A stretch of DNA of 64,000 nucleotides from Akebia trifoliata (Eukaryota; Streptophyta; Magnoliopsida; Ranunculales; Lardizabalaceae). Shown here piece by piece: positions 21,027 through 32,716 of the stretch; the first letter of the stretch is position 1, and every line of letters begins with the position of its first letter. Under the pieces are notes generated by a model. That model was not told the origin of the DNA. It made no database searches and worked only from the letters and a program-made list of their open reading frames with translations. Where the stretch lies: NCBI GenBank assembly GCA_017979445.1, contig CM030710.1, forward strand, positions 10,030,248 to 10,094,247, given 5' to 3'. The position numbers and the translations under genes are program-made.

Positions 21027-22795
21027 TGTAGACACCCCATTTTTGCATCCGCCTGATTAATCAACTCGTCAACCCGATCGCAAGGATTCCCAATGATGGA
21101 TGTGTATTCCGTTGCTTTACTTTATTACCAGATTTGTTTCAGAAATCCGAATGAGGTATCTCGAACTGATAAAACCTTAGAAACCACGCCACGCTAGGAA
21201 AATACGACTCCAAAAACATAGAAATCATCATCTTACAAACCAAAAAGAAGTTTCACGATAAAAATCACTAAAAATTACCAAATTACTAAAATACCCTTAA
21301 CCTCAAAACAACCTTAGAGCCTACGTTACGCTTAGGAAAACTCTCTCGAACACATAAAATAACAAATCGAAATCAAATAAATCATTTCACCAATTTTAAC
21401 AGAATTTGACAAAATTACGAAAATGCCCCTCATAAAGTTCACAATCATTTCACATAAAATTTTCATAAATGACACAAACCAACATTCTCATTGAATTCCT
21501 TACGAAAAACCGATTCTAAAAGATCCTAGAACATTAAAAACCGACTTGAAACGTGAAAAGTCCTCTCCGGGGGCAAAACGGTAATTTCATAATTTTCATA
21601 ATTAAAAAATTCGAAATTAATAAATAAAACATTAAATAATTAAATTTAAACATCAATGAAATTAATTTAAAAAGTTGAACCTAAAAAATCGATCAATCGG
21701 ACTCTCAGGCAAAATCGTTGAGGGTTCGTGGGATATTTCTTTAAGGACCCCTCCATTTGGGGGTCCAAAGAATTAAAGAAATAATGGAGGGGTCTTCTCC
21801 AAAAATTAAAGTCAATCAAGAAAGACTGAAGTCAAGGTATTAAAGTCAATTATGTGAGACTGAAGTCAAAATTAAAGTCAATTAAGCAAGACTGAAGTTA
21901 AGATATTGAAAGTCAATCAATTAAGACTAAAGTCAAAACATTAAAAGTCAATCAAATAAGACCAAAAGTCATAATAGAATTATAATTGATTAATAACTCT
22001 ATCTAATAGAGTTCTAACTTAAAAACAATTCTACCTAAAACAATTTGAATTAAAACACAATTCTACCTAAAACAATTTTAATTAAAACACAATTCTACCT
22101 AAAACAAGTCAAACTAAAACACAACTCTAATTAAAAGATCTCTAATTAAACACTAACTCTATCCAAATCAACCCCTAAAAACATCTATAAATAAAGGTGC
22201 TCACACCCTATTTTCGTATCAAATCATAAACCCTAAGAGAAGTAGGTCTAGAAGCTCCCCTAGCCCCCCAAAACCCTAGTTTTGGAGCCCCAACTCCTTA
22301 GCTAACATCCCTCCTTCAATTTTAGTCTAGAAAACACCCAAAAGCCTTCTAAAAACACCCCCAAATCCGCAACGAACTTGAAGAGTTCAGATTCAAAAAC
22401 AAGGAGACACCTTGATCTAGGAGATCCGAAATCAAATCCGGAAACAGAACGAAGCAAGGGAGCGCGGTACAAGGTGCTCTTTTTGTCAAATCTGAGGGAA
22501 CCAAGTCCTTGCCATCGGAAAGGTAAATTTTATTTTTATTTATTTTTATCTAGGTTTTAACAATGTAATTTACTTGGGAAGTTAGTAGAGACCGGCTTTG
22601 GCCGGGCGGGGTTGGTGCCTAACACCTTCCAACCCCGTAACTTGATCCCCGAATTCAGATTTTTTATGGTAGATTAGTTCCTTTTATCCATGTTAGAGTC
22701 AGTTTGGTTCCTAGACCACAATAACTAGGTGGCGACTCCCAAACCTCAAGGGTCAAAAGCGGATCCGCGCACCCCGCGGATCGAGGGCGCTTTCA
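21027..22795 (+). repeat. E1 3' LTR
   Basis: Near-identical to 10701-12473. Differences by eye cluster in the first 50 bases, and the rest are single changes such as an A/C and a T/A exchange and one-base homopolymer gaps. It ends TTTCA, followed by the CCGAG duplication. Confidence 0.95.
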
Positions 22796-22800
22796 CCGAG

Positions 22801-22984
22801 CCGCTTACCCTTAATCTCAAGGTTTGACTACCCCTTATTCATCGTGAGTCACTACGTGCCAAAAATGTCATTTTTTGAAAAATGTACATCGAGTGACCAT
22901 TCACACCCACTTACAAAATGAATGGTGGCGACTCCAATTCTTAGTAGATGTGGTCGTCGTAATGACGAAATCCACGTATCTATA
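22801..22984 (+). mobile_element. LTR2, 3' part
   Basis: Continues LTR2 after E1. The junction region aligns with LTR1 around 8520-8579. It holds an AATGGTGGCGACTCC block matching the block near 23057 in LTR1. It ends in TATA (expected CA, so probably mutated), then GTTAC. Confidence 0.7.
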
Positions 22985-22989
22985 GTTAC

Positions 22990-23118
22990 AATGCCAAAAA
23001 CGTCAATTTTCTAAAAAATAATTTTCGAATGACCACATACCCTTTTTTTTAAAAAGAATGGTGGCGACTCTAAATCCACTTAGTCTTGATCTTTGGACTC
23101 AAAAATCACGTAGTTGTA
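22990..23118 (+). mobile_element. LTR1, 3' part
   Basis: Continues LTR1 after the second GTTAC (22985-22989). It contains AATGGTGGCGACTC and ends TTGTA, in the same register as the LTR2 end. Confidence 0.7.
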
Positions 23119-23120
23119 GT

Positions 23121-23138
23121 TGGTGACTTCACTGGGAA
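23121..23138 (+). other. Degenerate primer binding site after LTR1
   Basis: TGGTGACTTCACTGGGAA two bases after the LTR1 end. It differs from the E1 site at a few positions, as an old tRNA-Arg type site would. It marks LTR1 as a 5' LTR, so the outer element should run rightward. Confidence 0.6.
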
Positions 23139-23292
23139 GTTAGGTTTGACACATTTTTTTTACAAAAAAACTTGGCCAATTTTAAAAATAATTTATTTTC
23201 TTTAATTACATGCGCCTTGGTTGATGTTTTTTATTTTTATTTATTTTATTTCATGGGAATGAATGTAATTTTATTTAAAGTTCATAGGATAA

Positions 23293-24991
23293 TGAAAGCG
23301 CCATCGATCTGCGAGGTGTGCGGATCTGCTTTTGACCTTTGAGGTTTGGGAGTCGCCACCTAGTTATTACGGTCTAAGAACCGAATACTGACTCTAAACG
23401 GATAAAGAAACTAATTTCCTAAAGAAAAATTAAATCCGGGGATCACATTACTGGGTTGGAAGGTGTTAGGCACCAACCTTGCCCGGCAAACGCCAATTTC
23501 TACTAATTCCAAAATAAACTACATTGCTAAAAGACCTAAGTAGTAAATAAAAATAAAAATATATACCTTTTTAAAGACAACGGTCTTGTTCCCTCAGATC
23601 TGGTAGAATAACTTTTTGTACAGTATTCCGTACTTCGTTCTGTTGTCGGATCTTCAAGTTGAGGTATCTTCTTCTTGGATCTGTGAGTTTTCTTCAGATT
23701 TATTTATAGATTTTGGGGTGTTTTTGAAGGACTTCTAGGTGTTTTTCGAGCTAAAATCCAAGTATGGGTGTTAGGTAAGGAGTTGGGACTTCAAAATTAG
23801 GGTTTATGGGAAGTTAGGGAGGCTTTTTGACCTACTTCTCTTAGAATTTTTGATTTTATACGAAAATAGGGTGTGAGGACCCTATTTATAGATTTTTTTA
23901 AGTGTTTGTTTAGATAGAATTAGTGTTTAATTATAATTCTTTTAGTTAGAGTTGTATTTTAGTTAGAATTATTTTAGGTAGAGTTATATTTTAGTTATAA
24001 TTCTATTAAATAGAGTTATTATTTAATTAGGACTCTATTAGGGTTTTGAATTTTGGTCTTATTTGATTGACTTTAAGATTTTGACTTTAGTCTTACTTGG
24101 TTGACTTTTAATATCTTGACTTTAGTCTTACTTAATTGACTTTAATTTTGACTTAAGTCTTACTTGATTGACTTTAATACCTTGACTTTAATCTTGTTTG
24201 ATTGACTTTAATTTATTGGAGAACCCCCCTTTATTATATCTTTAATTCTTTGGACCCCCAAATGGAGGGGTCCTTGAAGAAATATCTTGGCAACCCTCAA
24301 CAATTTTGCCTGAGAGTCTGATTGATCGATTTTTTTAGTTTAAAATTTTAAATTAATTTTATTAATATTTCAGTTTAATTATTTAATATTTTATTTATTA
24401 ATTTTGAAATTTTTAATTATAAAAATTGTAAAATTATCGTTTTGCCCTCGGAGAGGACTTTTTGTGTTTCAAGTCGATTTTTGATGTTCTAGGATGTTTT
24501 AGAATCGATTTTTCATAAGGAATTCAATGAAATATTGGTTTGTGTTATTTATAAAAATTTTTGTGTGAAATGGTCGTGAACTTTATGAGGGGCATTTTCG
24601 TAATTTTGTCAAATTCTGTGAAAATTGGTAAAATGATTTATTTGATTTTGATTTGTTATTTTGTGTGTTCAAAAGGATTTTTCTAAGCGTAACGTAAGCT
24701 CTAGGGATATTTTAAGGTTAGGGGTATTTTGGTAATGTGTTCATTTTTTTGTAATTTTTATCATGAAGCTTCTTTTTATTTGAAAAATGATGATTTCTAA
24801 GCTTTTAGGATTATATTTTTTTAGCGTAGCATGGTTTATACAGTTTTGTTAATTTGAGATATCTCTTCCGGATTTCTGAAACATATCTGGTAACAAAATA
24901 AAGCATTGAAATAATCATCCATCATTAGGAACCGTTGCAATCGGGTTGAAGAGTTGATTAATCAAGCGAGTGCAAAAATGGGGTGTTTACA
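23293..24991 (-). repeat. E2 3' LTR (left, minus orientation)
   Basis: Carries the reversed conserved motif GGAAGGTGTTAGGCACC (23458-23474), the reversed TTGACTTTA-type repeat near 24060-24200 and the reversed TATA region near 23885. It ends GGGTGTTTACA. Confidence 0.92.
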
Positions 24992-25006
24992 GATGCCCCT
25001 CTTTGG
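24992..25006 (-). other. E2 polypurine tract
   Basis: GATGCCCCTCTTTGG, the reverse of the E1 tract word, next to the left LTR. Confidence 0.75.
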
Positions 25007-25479
25007 TAGAGGGTTGAAGCAAACTAGATAGCAAATCTATTTTGGTAGATAGTGCGATATCCGAATGTCAAAGCTAGTGGCAGTTCATTTTGCAGCCTGA
25101 TTTAGCAATTCGTCAAGACGTTCGGATCCTTGAGGGTAAAACTCTCATCGAACTAGTTTGTCAGGTCCTCGAGCTTGAACTCTCACTGACGATGTCAGAT
25201 CCTTGAATTTTAAAAAATTATTTTTAACTAATGCAAAAGTGTACATGTATGCAATGGTGTGATGCTTACTAAGTAAAAATGTGTCAGGTCGTAGAGATCT
25301 TTTCTCAGTGACAATAATGATTCAAAATTGAAATATGCTTATGCAACGAAAGCAATCATGGTAAAATTGAACAATGAGGTAATTGGAGTCATAACATTAT
25401 AGGAACTTCGTTAAATCCTATTTAAAATTATTTTTTAGATTTCGAAAAAGTTTGAGTTTCATTTATCGGACTCGAGCCT

Positions 25480-26345
25480 ATTGTAGCCAAGCTTCTCGGG
25501 CTAAGGAACTTAAATAATCTTGTTAATTCAATATGATTCAAACAAAGCTGGGTCTCGTTTCTCGGACTCTGACTAAGGTTTAGAGGAACTTAAACAATCC
25601 TATTAAAATTAGAGTTTCGTTTCTCGGACCCGAGCTAAGGTTTATAGGCACTTCAAAAAACCTATTCATTTTATGATTCAAAAAGTTAGAGTCTCGCTTC
25701 TGATACTCGACCCTAGGTTTGTAGGTACTTCAAAAAACCTATTCATTCTATTATTCAAAAAGTTGGAGTCTCGCTTCTCGGACCCACACTTAGGTTTGTA
25801 GGCACTTCAAAAAGCCTATTCATTCTATGATTCAAAAAGTTGGAGTCTCGTTTCTCAGACTCGAACTTAGGTTTGTAGGCACTTCAAAAAGCCTACTCAT
25901 TTTATGATTCAAAAAGTTGGAGTCTTGTTTCTCGGACTCGAATAGGTTTACAAGCACTTCAGAAAGCCCATTCATTCTATGATTCAAAAAGTTGGAGTCT
26001 CGTTTCTCAGACTCGAACTTAGGTTAGTAAGCATTTCAAAAAGCCTATTCATTCTATGATTCAAAAAGTTGGAGTCTCGTTTCTCGAACTCGAACTTAGG
26101 TTTATAGGCACTTCAAAAAGCCCACTCATTCTATGATTCAAAAAGTTGGAGTCTCATTTAGATTTATAGGCACTTCAAAAAGCCTACTCATTCTATGATT
26201 CAAAAAGTTGGAGTCTCGTTTCTCGGACTCGAACTTAGGTTTGTAGGTACTTTAAAAAGCCTATTCATTCTATGATTCAAAAAGTTAGAGTCTCATTTTT
26301 CAGACTCGAACTTACTAAGTCACGTTTCTCGGACTTAGATTTATA
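25480..26345 (-). repeat. E2 tandem array of about 77-bp units
   Basis: About ten units with the words GATTCAAAAAGTTGGAGTC, TTTCTCGGACTCGAAC and GGCACTTCAAAAAGCC. It occupies the same place relative to the 3' LTR as the E1 33/34-bp array but shares no unit sequence with it. Some units are shortened, for example near 26150. Confidence 0.85.
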
Positions 26346-27010
26346 GGAACTTAAACAATCCTATTAATTAAGCTCAAAGTTTAAAAGATCAGGCCTTTAT
26401 TGGCTAATCATGCATCTGGATTCATAATTGTCATTGGACTTCATCGGACTTTTAAATTAGATTTTTCTTTTTATCATATGATTAAGAAAAAAACTTTGGA
26501 ATTAAATGACTTTCAAAAAATGCCCTTAGTCTCAAGGTTGACTTTAACTAAAACTTGACTACGAGACTGATGGAATCGATTACGCTTGAAAAATATGGAC
26601 TTTGATGTATGACAGATAGAAGAAATGACACTTAAGACTCTTAAGGTTATCATATGTGTAATAAAAGATTGATCATTTTCTTTCGAATTTCATTTGAAAA
26701 ATGCTTGAGCTGGACTTAAAAAATCTTGATAAATATTAAAATAGAATATCTTTTTCTTCAAAGTGGTTGATGATTCTACATCTTCCATTAGCGAACACTT
26801 GAACAAGTAAACATACTTTGAAGTTCCTATAATGTTCAAGATGACTTCTGATTTTTTTGACTTCAACATTGTCTTCGTCGGATGTGAGCTCTTGGTTGAA
26901 AAATGAATATTGTGGCTTGAATGATTCTGTATTTTCTAATTTTTGCATAAGGTTCCTTCTGAATTTTTTTTTTATGGGACCTTTCCTCCCATTTGATGAT
27001 GCCCTAATTT
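26346..27010. other. E2 3' region, no feature recognised
   Basis: AT-rich sequence between the tandem array and the hairpin repeat. No gene or repeat seen. Confidence 0.4.
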
Positions 27011-27014
27011 TTGC

Positions 27015-27183
27015 CTAGATTGCCTATTCAGGTTTTTAATCTAGCGGACTTTATTTTTCTTTTTCTGATGATATTTTGATTTTTTCCTAGGTCAGATTTT
27101 CAGGTTTTCAACCTAGCAGGCTTTCTTTTTTATGGTTATGCCCTAAATTTTGCCTAAGTCGCATTTTCGGGTTTTCGACTTAG
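27015..27183 (-). repeat. E2 hairpin repeat, three units with compensating arms
   Basis: Arms on the + strand: CTAGATT/AATCTAG (27015-27021, 27038-27044), CTAGGT/ACCTAG (27087-27092, 27111-27116) and CTAAGTCG/CGACTTAG (27154-27161, 27176-27183). The same hairpin family as 17841-18060 in E1. Every arm pair is complementary although the arm sequence changes from unit to unit. Confidence 0.88.
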
Positions 27184-27555
27184 CGGGCTTTCCTTTTTTC
27201 TTGATGATCTTGAATAACCAACTCGACAACTTTTTGGTTCCCTACACCTTAACTGAGTCAATTAACATTCAGGAGAACTTAATAGGTAGGCTTAGGATAT
27301 GGTTTAGAAAGAAAAGATATAAGGCTCAACTTCCCAAAATGCCCCTAGTTTGATATTCTCTCTTTTTTGTCAATTATTTTGATTTTTTCTAAATGCCCCT
27401 AGTTTGGCATTCTTTTATTTTTATCAATTATTTTGATTCTTTTTGCTAATGCCCTTAATTTGACATTCTTTTCTTTTGAACCTTTCAATAGGGGATTTTC
27501 CTTTTAGATGACACTTTTCTTAAGAGAATGCACTTATTCTTTGCGTGACCGGGTT

Positions 27556-27585
27556 TGAAGTAACTTCTCAGGTTGCCTACGTACC
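27556..27585 (-). other. TACGTAGG block in E2
   Basis: GAAGTAACTTC followed by TCAGGTTGCCTACGTACC, the reverse of the E1 block at 17497-17528. The flanking AT palindrome of E1 is not kept here. Confidence 0.7.
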
Positions 27586-27589
27586 TCAA

Positions 27590-29036
27590 ATATTTCTTTT
27601 TCTTTTGGAATCAGATCAAAACGTAGTTCATACTAAAATTCCCTCCCAAGGTTGGTCGGTGTGATTTAGAAAAAAGAGGCTATTTATTTTTATTTTTTTT
27701 AAAGACTACGAGGGGCTAAAGAAAGTTTTTTTTTGTTGGTAAGACAAGGAAATGATTCAATCAAAGGAGGCCTCCTTTGATGAATGCTGATCGAATTGGT
27801 CAAAGTTTTAGGAATTTGATATCTGGATTGCTCTGTCGAGTAAGGTCTTCTTTTGAAAATAAATATTCTTCAGTTTTCTTTTGTGAAATTGAGTATGATT
27901 GAGTTTTATGACTATTCAACTCTTCTAAAACTTCGAGAAAATCTTTTATTCTCTTATCAATGAAACTCTCTTCTTTTGAGTGAGAAACATAGTAGATCCA
28001 CTTGTAAGTCTTAATGTCTTTGTCTATGCTTTCAGCTATATCATTTTTGACTAATAATCTTTGACTTTGAAATCACTCTTGACTTTATGTCTTGATTTAT
28101 ATTTTTATGCGATCCATCCATATATCCTTATGAGACCATGCAAGAAACATTGTTGAATTTCTCAAGTAAGTTTACTATTCTTTCATGTTCTCTTGAGGAT
28201 AATATATCACCAATTTGCACTTCTTGAGTATACTCTTTAATTCCAATAGTTATTAAGTTTGATTAGTGAGCTCTAAGTCAATCCTCATGTTAGATATTAT
28301 GCTCAAATCATTATTACATATATGATAATCAAAAGTTTCTATATTTTATTGGAATTGAAAAACATAGACTGATAAACTCGACAAAAACTTGAAAGTTGAA
28401 GAAAGACTAACGTAACTAAAACAACTAATTGGATTTAAAAACTGACGAAAACTGGATTAAAACTCAAAGAAAACTCAAGGACAATTATCTACAAAGAGAG
28501 AAGGTCCTTCTAGGTAGATAGACTACTTGGACTTGACATTGGTACTTTGACTAGACGACTCTTTTGATGAACCCAAAATGACACAGATGAGGATTTAAAA
28601 CGTTTAGGGGCACCTAAAATTAACCATCGATTCTGAAGGTTTCACTCTTAACTACATGATTAAAATTTTGATATAAATTAACCCTTCGGTGGAAAATATT
28701 GAATCCAAATACACTATAAGTTATAGTAACCAAGAATGTGAAAAAGATTAGTCACGGGTTTACCCCTGATTAGGATAAAACCTTTGATCAGACAAATTAA
28801 TTTGATCCTAAGATCGAATCTTTCTATATAAAGTAGTCTGAATCTTTAAAAGTGAAACCAATTAGTCCAACTGATTTGGTATTGATCAGTTTGATCCATT
28901 TCTCAATTGGGCTAACTGGTTTAAGTGGTTCAACTTAATCGTTACATTTCATCGATTGGGTCAGATCGATATTGTGGGTTTTGTTTCATTAGTCTGAATC
29001 AGTTCACCCACTTACCTGTTGGTTGGATTAAATTGA
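27590..29036. other. E2 interior between conserved blocks
   Basis: A segment near 27765 matches the E1 sequence just after its pol stop (GGAGGCC word). The rest is unassigned, and no pol coding is visible. Confidence 0.4.
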
Positions 29037-29833
29037 GCAATCCGGGAACACCCATAGTCAGTTCAGGTCGTGACCTATAGGAAAGCTTATAGACTTTAGG
29101 TTTATTACGTACAATGCAATTTATCTGGCCACCCTTGTCCAAACACACCTATATACCTCTTGATACGTGGTGACTTGGTTTGATATACCGTATAGGTGAT
29201 AATCTAAAACCTCAACTCACTTCTCTTAGGTAAAAAACAACCAGTTTGATCCCCAGTTGAGAGGTGGCGCACAATACTGAGCAAGGGCCCACTTAAATAC
29301 CTCTCGTCTAGAATAGACGTAGTCTATCCCTCTCGTACAGTAGGGTACAGCGGGACAGGATCTCGCTTAGGCATCGATTTTGACCAAAAAGTACAATTGA
29401 TATACTTGGATTATCTTTTATATACCTACGGGTACGAGTCAAGAGTTGTCGTTTTCATAAATGGTTTGGCATCCCACGAGGGGACCGACCACGTACTACT
29501 ACTACATTGATAATCGGGACATGTGACTGTGTGGCTCACAATAGGTCAAAGGCTTAGGTCGCTCCAGCTTGGGTGCATCAATATACCTCTCAGAATCACC
29601 TGGTCAGACGGTATTGATGCCCCAGTTTCATATATCCTAAGATACGTGACTGGAGTTGTGGTTTTCATGAATGACGTCGCATCTCCGAAGAGACCGGGTC
29701 ACGTACTAGTACCACGTTGGCTATATAGGACGTGTAAGTGTGCAAGACAATAACATAAACGTGTTAGTGGTGTGTGCAAAACAGGGTGGGGTGTGCCCGG
29801 GGCCTTTTCCAAACAAATGGGCCCATGGGCCTG
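29037..29833 (-). repeat. E2 copy of the conserved leader block
   Basis: Reverse-complement match to 14380-15160 in E1, including the paired segments, the ACGTACTAGTACCACGTTGG stretch and the hairpin word TCTAGAATAGAC. The E1 reading frame is shifted here soon after its first 20 codons. Confidence 0.75.
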
Positions 29834-30109
29834 ATCATACCATCACACATTGATATCATATGAATATTAGTCAAAAAAAATATCAGTCCAATAAAATCAT
29901 TAAAATCACCAATAAGCACATCAACTATATATCTGATCAAGATCAATGGCAAATCAATTAATGAGCATGGCATATTGATCAAACAAACATTGCAATAGGC
30001 ATGATTTTTATAATTTTTAAGGTCCAATCAATGATCACTTTTGGGTGATCCAAAATAAATCAAGATTCTAATAGCTGTTACATTGATAATAGGATGATAA
30101 TTGTTGAGA

Positions 30110-30770
30110 TGAGCTCGTTCTCAGGAATATTAACTATGCTAACACTAGATAAATTTAGATTTTCTGTGAATTAGGAAAATATAATCCGAACTTACATCGA
30201 TGATATCTAAGGCTCCCGATAATCAAATTGAGTGAATTCAGGTTCTAAATTAATCTACTTGATGGGATCTACATTTTATTAATAGGTGTCCAAACCTAAT
30301 TTTAACTAGAATGTTCCATAAAAACGTTTTAACATTGCTATCCCAACCTTCATTCAGCAACAATTCCAGATTTACAGATTAAGCTTGCATCGATGATATC
30401 TAAGGCTTCCAATAACGAAATTGAGTGAACTCAGGTTTTAAATTAATCTACTCGATGAGATTTACATTTTATTAATAAGTGCCTAGACTTAATTCTCACT
30501 AGAATTTTTTATAAAAATGTTTTAACATTGTTGTCCCAACCTTCATTCAACAACAATTTCAGATTTATGGATTGAACTTGCATCGATGATATCTAAGACT
30601 CCGAATAATGAAATCAAGTGAACTCAGGTTCTAAATTATTCTACCCGACGAGATCTACGTTTTATTAATAGGTTCCTAGACTTAATTCTTATTAGAATGT
30701 TTTGTAAAAATATTTTAACATTATTGTCCTAACTTTCATCATTCCATCATTTTCATATGTCAATTTGAAT
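30110..30770 (-). repeat. E2 leader repeat, about three units of 193 bp
   Basis: CATCGATGATATCTAAG starts at 30195, 30388 and 30581, an exact 193-base period. Between these starts are further shared words such as TTTTATTAATAGG and TTTTAACATT. Units differ by scattered substitutions. Confidence 0.85.
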
Positions 30771-30959
30771 CTTTCATTATTTAGGTGTCATCAAAAAGTG
30801 ATCCTTAATTGGATAAAAATGTAATACCCAAAATCATTCACAATCAAGCTACAAAAAGAAATAAATAAATAAAATAAATGGAACTAAATAATAAAAAAAA
30901 ACTAGGTCATCATGGCAATGCTCCCATACTTGGGATTTTTCAAGTTTGATCCTCAATAG

Positions 30960-30977
30960 TCCCCAGCAGAGTCGCCA
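30960..30977 (-). other. E2 primer binding site
   Basis: TCCCCAGCAGAGTCGCCA, the reverse complement of TGGCGACTCTGCTGGGGA, one base from the right LTR. It is a variant of the E1 tRNA-Arg type site. Confidence 0.8.
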
Positions 30978-30978
30978 C

Positions 30979-32711
30979 TGAAAGCGTCCTCGATCCGCAG
31001 GGTGTGCGGATCTACTTTTGACCATTGAGATTTGGGAGTCGCCACCTAATTATTACGATCTAGGAACCGAATACTGACTCTAAACGGATAAAGAAACTAA
31101 TCTACTAAAGAAAAACTGAATCCGAGGATCACATTACTGGGTTGGAAGGTGTTAGGCACCAACCCTGCCCGGCAAACACCGATCTCTACTAATTCCCAAA
31201 TAAACTACATTGTTAAAAGACCTAAGTAGTAAATAAAAATAAAAATATATACATTTTTTAATACAACGGTCTTGTTCCCTCAGATCTGGTAGAATAACTT
31301 CTTGTACAGTATTCCTCACTTCATTCTGTTGTCGGATCTAATTTCATATCTTCAAGTTGAAGTATCTTCTCCTTGGATCTATGAGTTTTTTTCGGATAAA
31401 TTTTGGGATGTTTTTGAAGGGCTTCTAGGTATTTTTCGAGCTAAAATCAAAGTATGGGTGTTAGGTAAGGAGTTAGGGCTTTAAAATTAGGGTTTATTGG
31501 AGGCTAGGAAAGCTTTTTGACCTACTTCTCTTAGGGTTTTTGATTTTATATGAAAATAGAGTGTGAGGACCCTATTTATAGATTTTTTTAAGTGTTTGTT
31601 TAGATAGAATAAGTGTTTAATTGTAATTCTTTTAATTAGAGTTGTATTTTAGTTAGAATTATTTTAGGTAGAGTTGTATTTTAGTTAGAATTGTTTTACG
31701 TAGAGTTATATTTTAGTTATAATTATATTAAATAGAGTTATTATTTAATTAGGACTCTATTAGGATTTTGAATTTTGGTCTTATTTGATTGACTTTAAGA
31801 TTTTGACTTTAGTCTTACTTGGTTGACTTTTAATATCTTGACTTTAGTCTTACTTAATTGACTTTAATTTTGACTTAAGTCTTACTTGATTGGCTTTAAT
31901 ACCTTGACTTTAGTCTTGCTTGATTGATTTTAATTTATTGGAGAACCCCCCTCTATTATATCTTTAATTCTTTGGACCCCCAAATGGAGGGGTCCTTGAA
32001 GAAATATCTTGGCAACCCTCAACAATTTTGCCTGAGAGCCTGATTGATCGATTTTTTTAGTTTAAATTTTTAAATTAATTTTATTATTATTTCACATTAA
32101 TTATTTAATATTTTATTTATTAATTTTGAAATTTTTAATTATAAAAATTGTAAAATTATCGTTTTGCCCTCGGAAAGGACTTTTTGTGTTTCAAGTCGAT
32201 TTTTGATGTTCCAGGATGTTTTAGAATCGATTTTTCATATGGAATTCAATGAAAATATTAGTTTGTATTATTTATAAAAAAATTTGTGTGAAATGGTTGT
32301 GAACTTTATGAGGGGCATTTTCGTAATTTTGTCAAATTCTTTGAAAATTGATGAAATGATTTATTTGATTTTGATTTGTTGTTTTATGTGTTCAAAAGGG
32401 TTTTCCTAAGCGTAATGTAAGCTCTAGGGATATTTTAAGGTTAGGGGTATTTTGGTAATGTAGTCATTTTTTGTGATTTTTATCGTGAAGCTTCTTTTTA
32501 TTTGAAAAATGATGATTTCTAAGTTTTGGGATTATATTTTCTTAACGTAGCGTGGTTTCTACAATTTTGTAATTTGAGATATCTCTTCCGGATTTCTGAA
32601 ATATATCTGGTAACAAAATAAAGTATTGGAATAATCATCCATCATTGGGAACTGTTACAATCGGGTTGACGAGTTGATTAATCAGGCGAGTGCAAAAATG
32701 GGGTGTCTACA
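30979..32711 (-). repeat. E2 5' LTR (right, minus orientation)
   Basis: Partner of 23293-24991, with the reversed conserved motif at 31144-31160. It ends GGGTGTCTACA, then the GATAA duplication. Confidence 0.92.
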
Positions 32712-32716
32712 GATAA

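Larger units (their letters stand above)
10701..22795 (+). mobile_element. E1: young non-autonomous Tat-like LTR retrotransposon, complete ends
   Basis: Two near-identical LTRs (10701-12473 and 21027-22795) flank an 8.55 kb interior. The 5-bp target duplication CCGAG is perfect (10696-10700 and 22796-22800). A primer site follows the 5' LTR and a polypurine tract precedes the 3' LTR. The interior is mostly non-coding: a long leader, one pol fragment (about 16330-17307) and a 3' region with hairpin repeats and a large tandem array. No intact gag, protease or RT exists, so mobility would need proteins from a related element. By eye the LTRs differ at only about eight substitutions plus about eight short gaps, so insertion is recent relative to everything around it. 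Confidence 0.93.
23293..32711 (-). mobile_element. E2: non-autonomous Tat-like element, complete ends, reverse strand
   Basis: LTRs at 23293-24991 and 30979-32711 start TGAAAGCG and end GGGTGT.TACA, the reverse of the E1 LTR ends. The target duplication GATAA is perfect (23288-23292 and 32712-32716). Primer site and polypurine tract sit at the expected sides for a minus-strand element. The LTRs are clearly related to those of E1 but diverged. The two E2 LTRs differ from each other far more than the E1 pair, so E2 is older. I found no pol coding in the 6 kb interior. Confidence 0.92.

Noticed and set aside
29523..29753. Plus-strand ORF in the E2 leader block
   Set aside because: Chance frame opposite the element orientation and not kept in E1.
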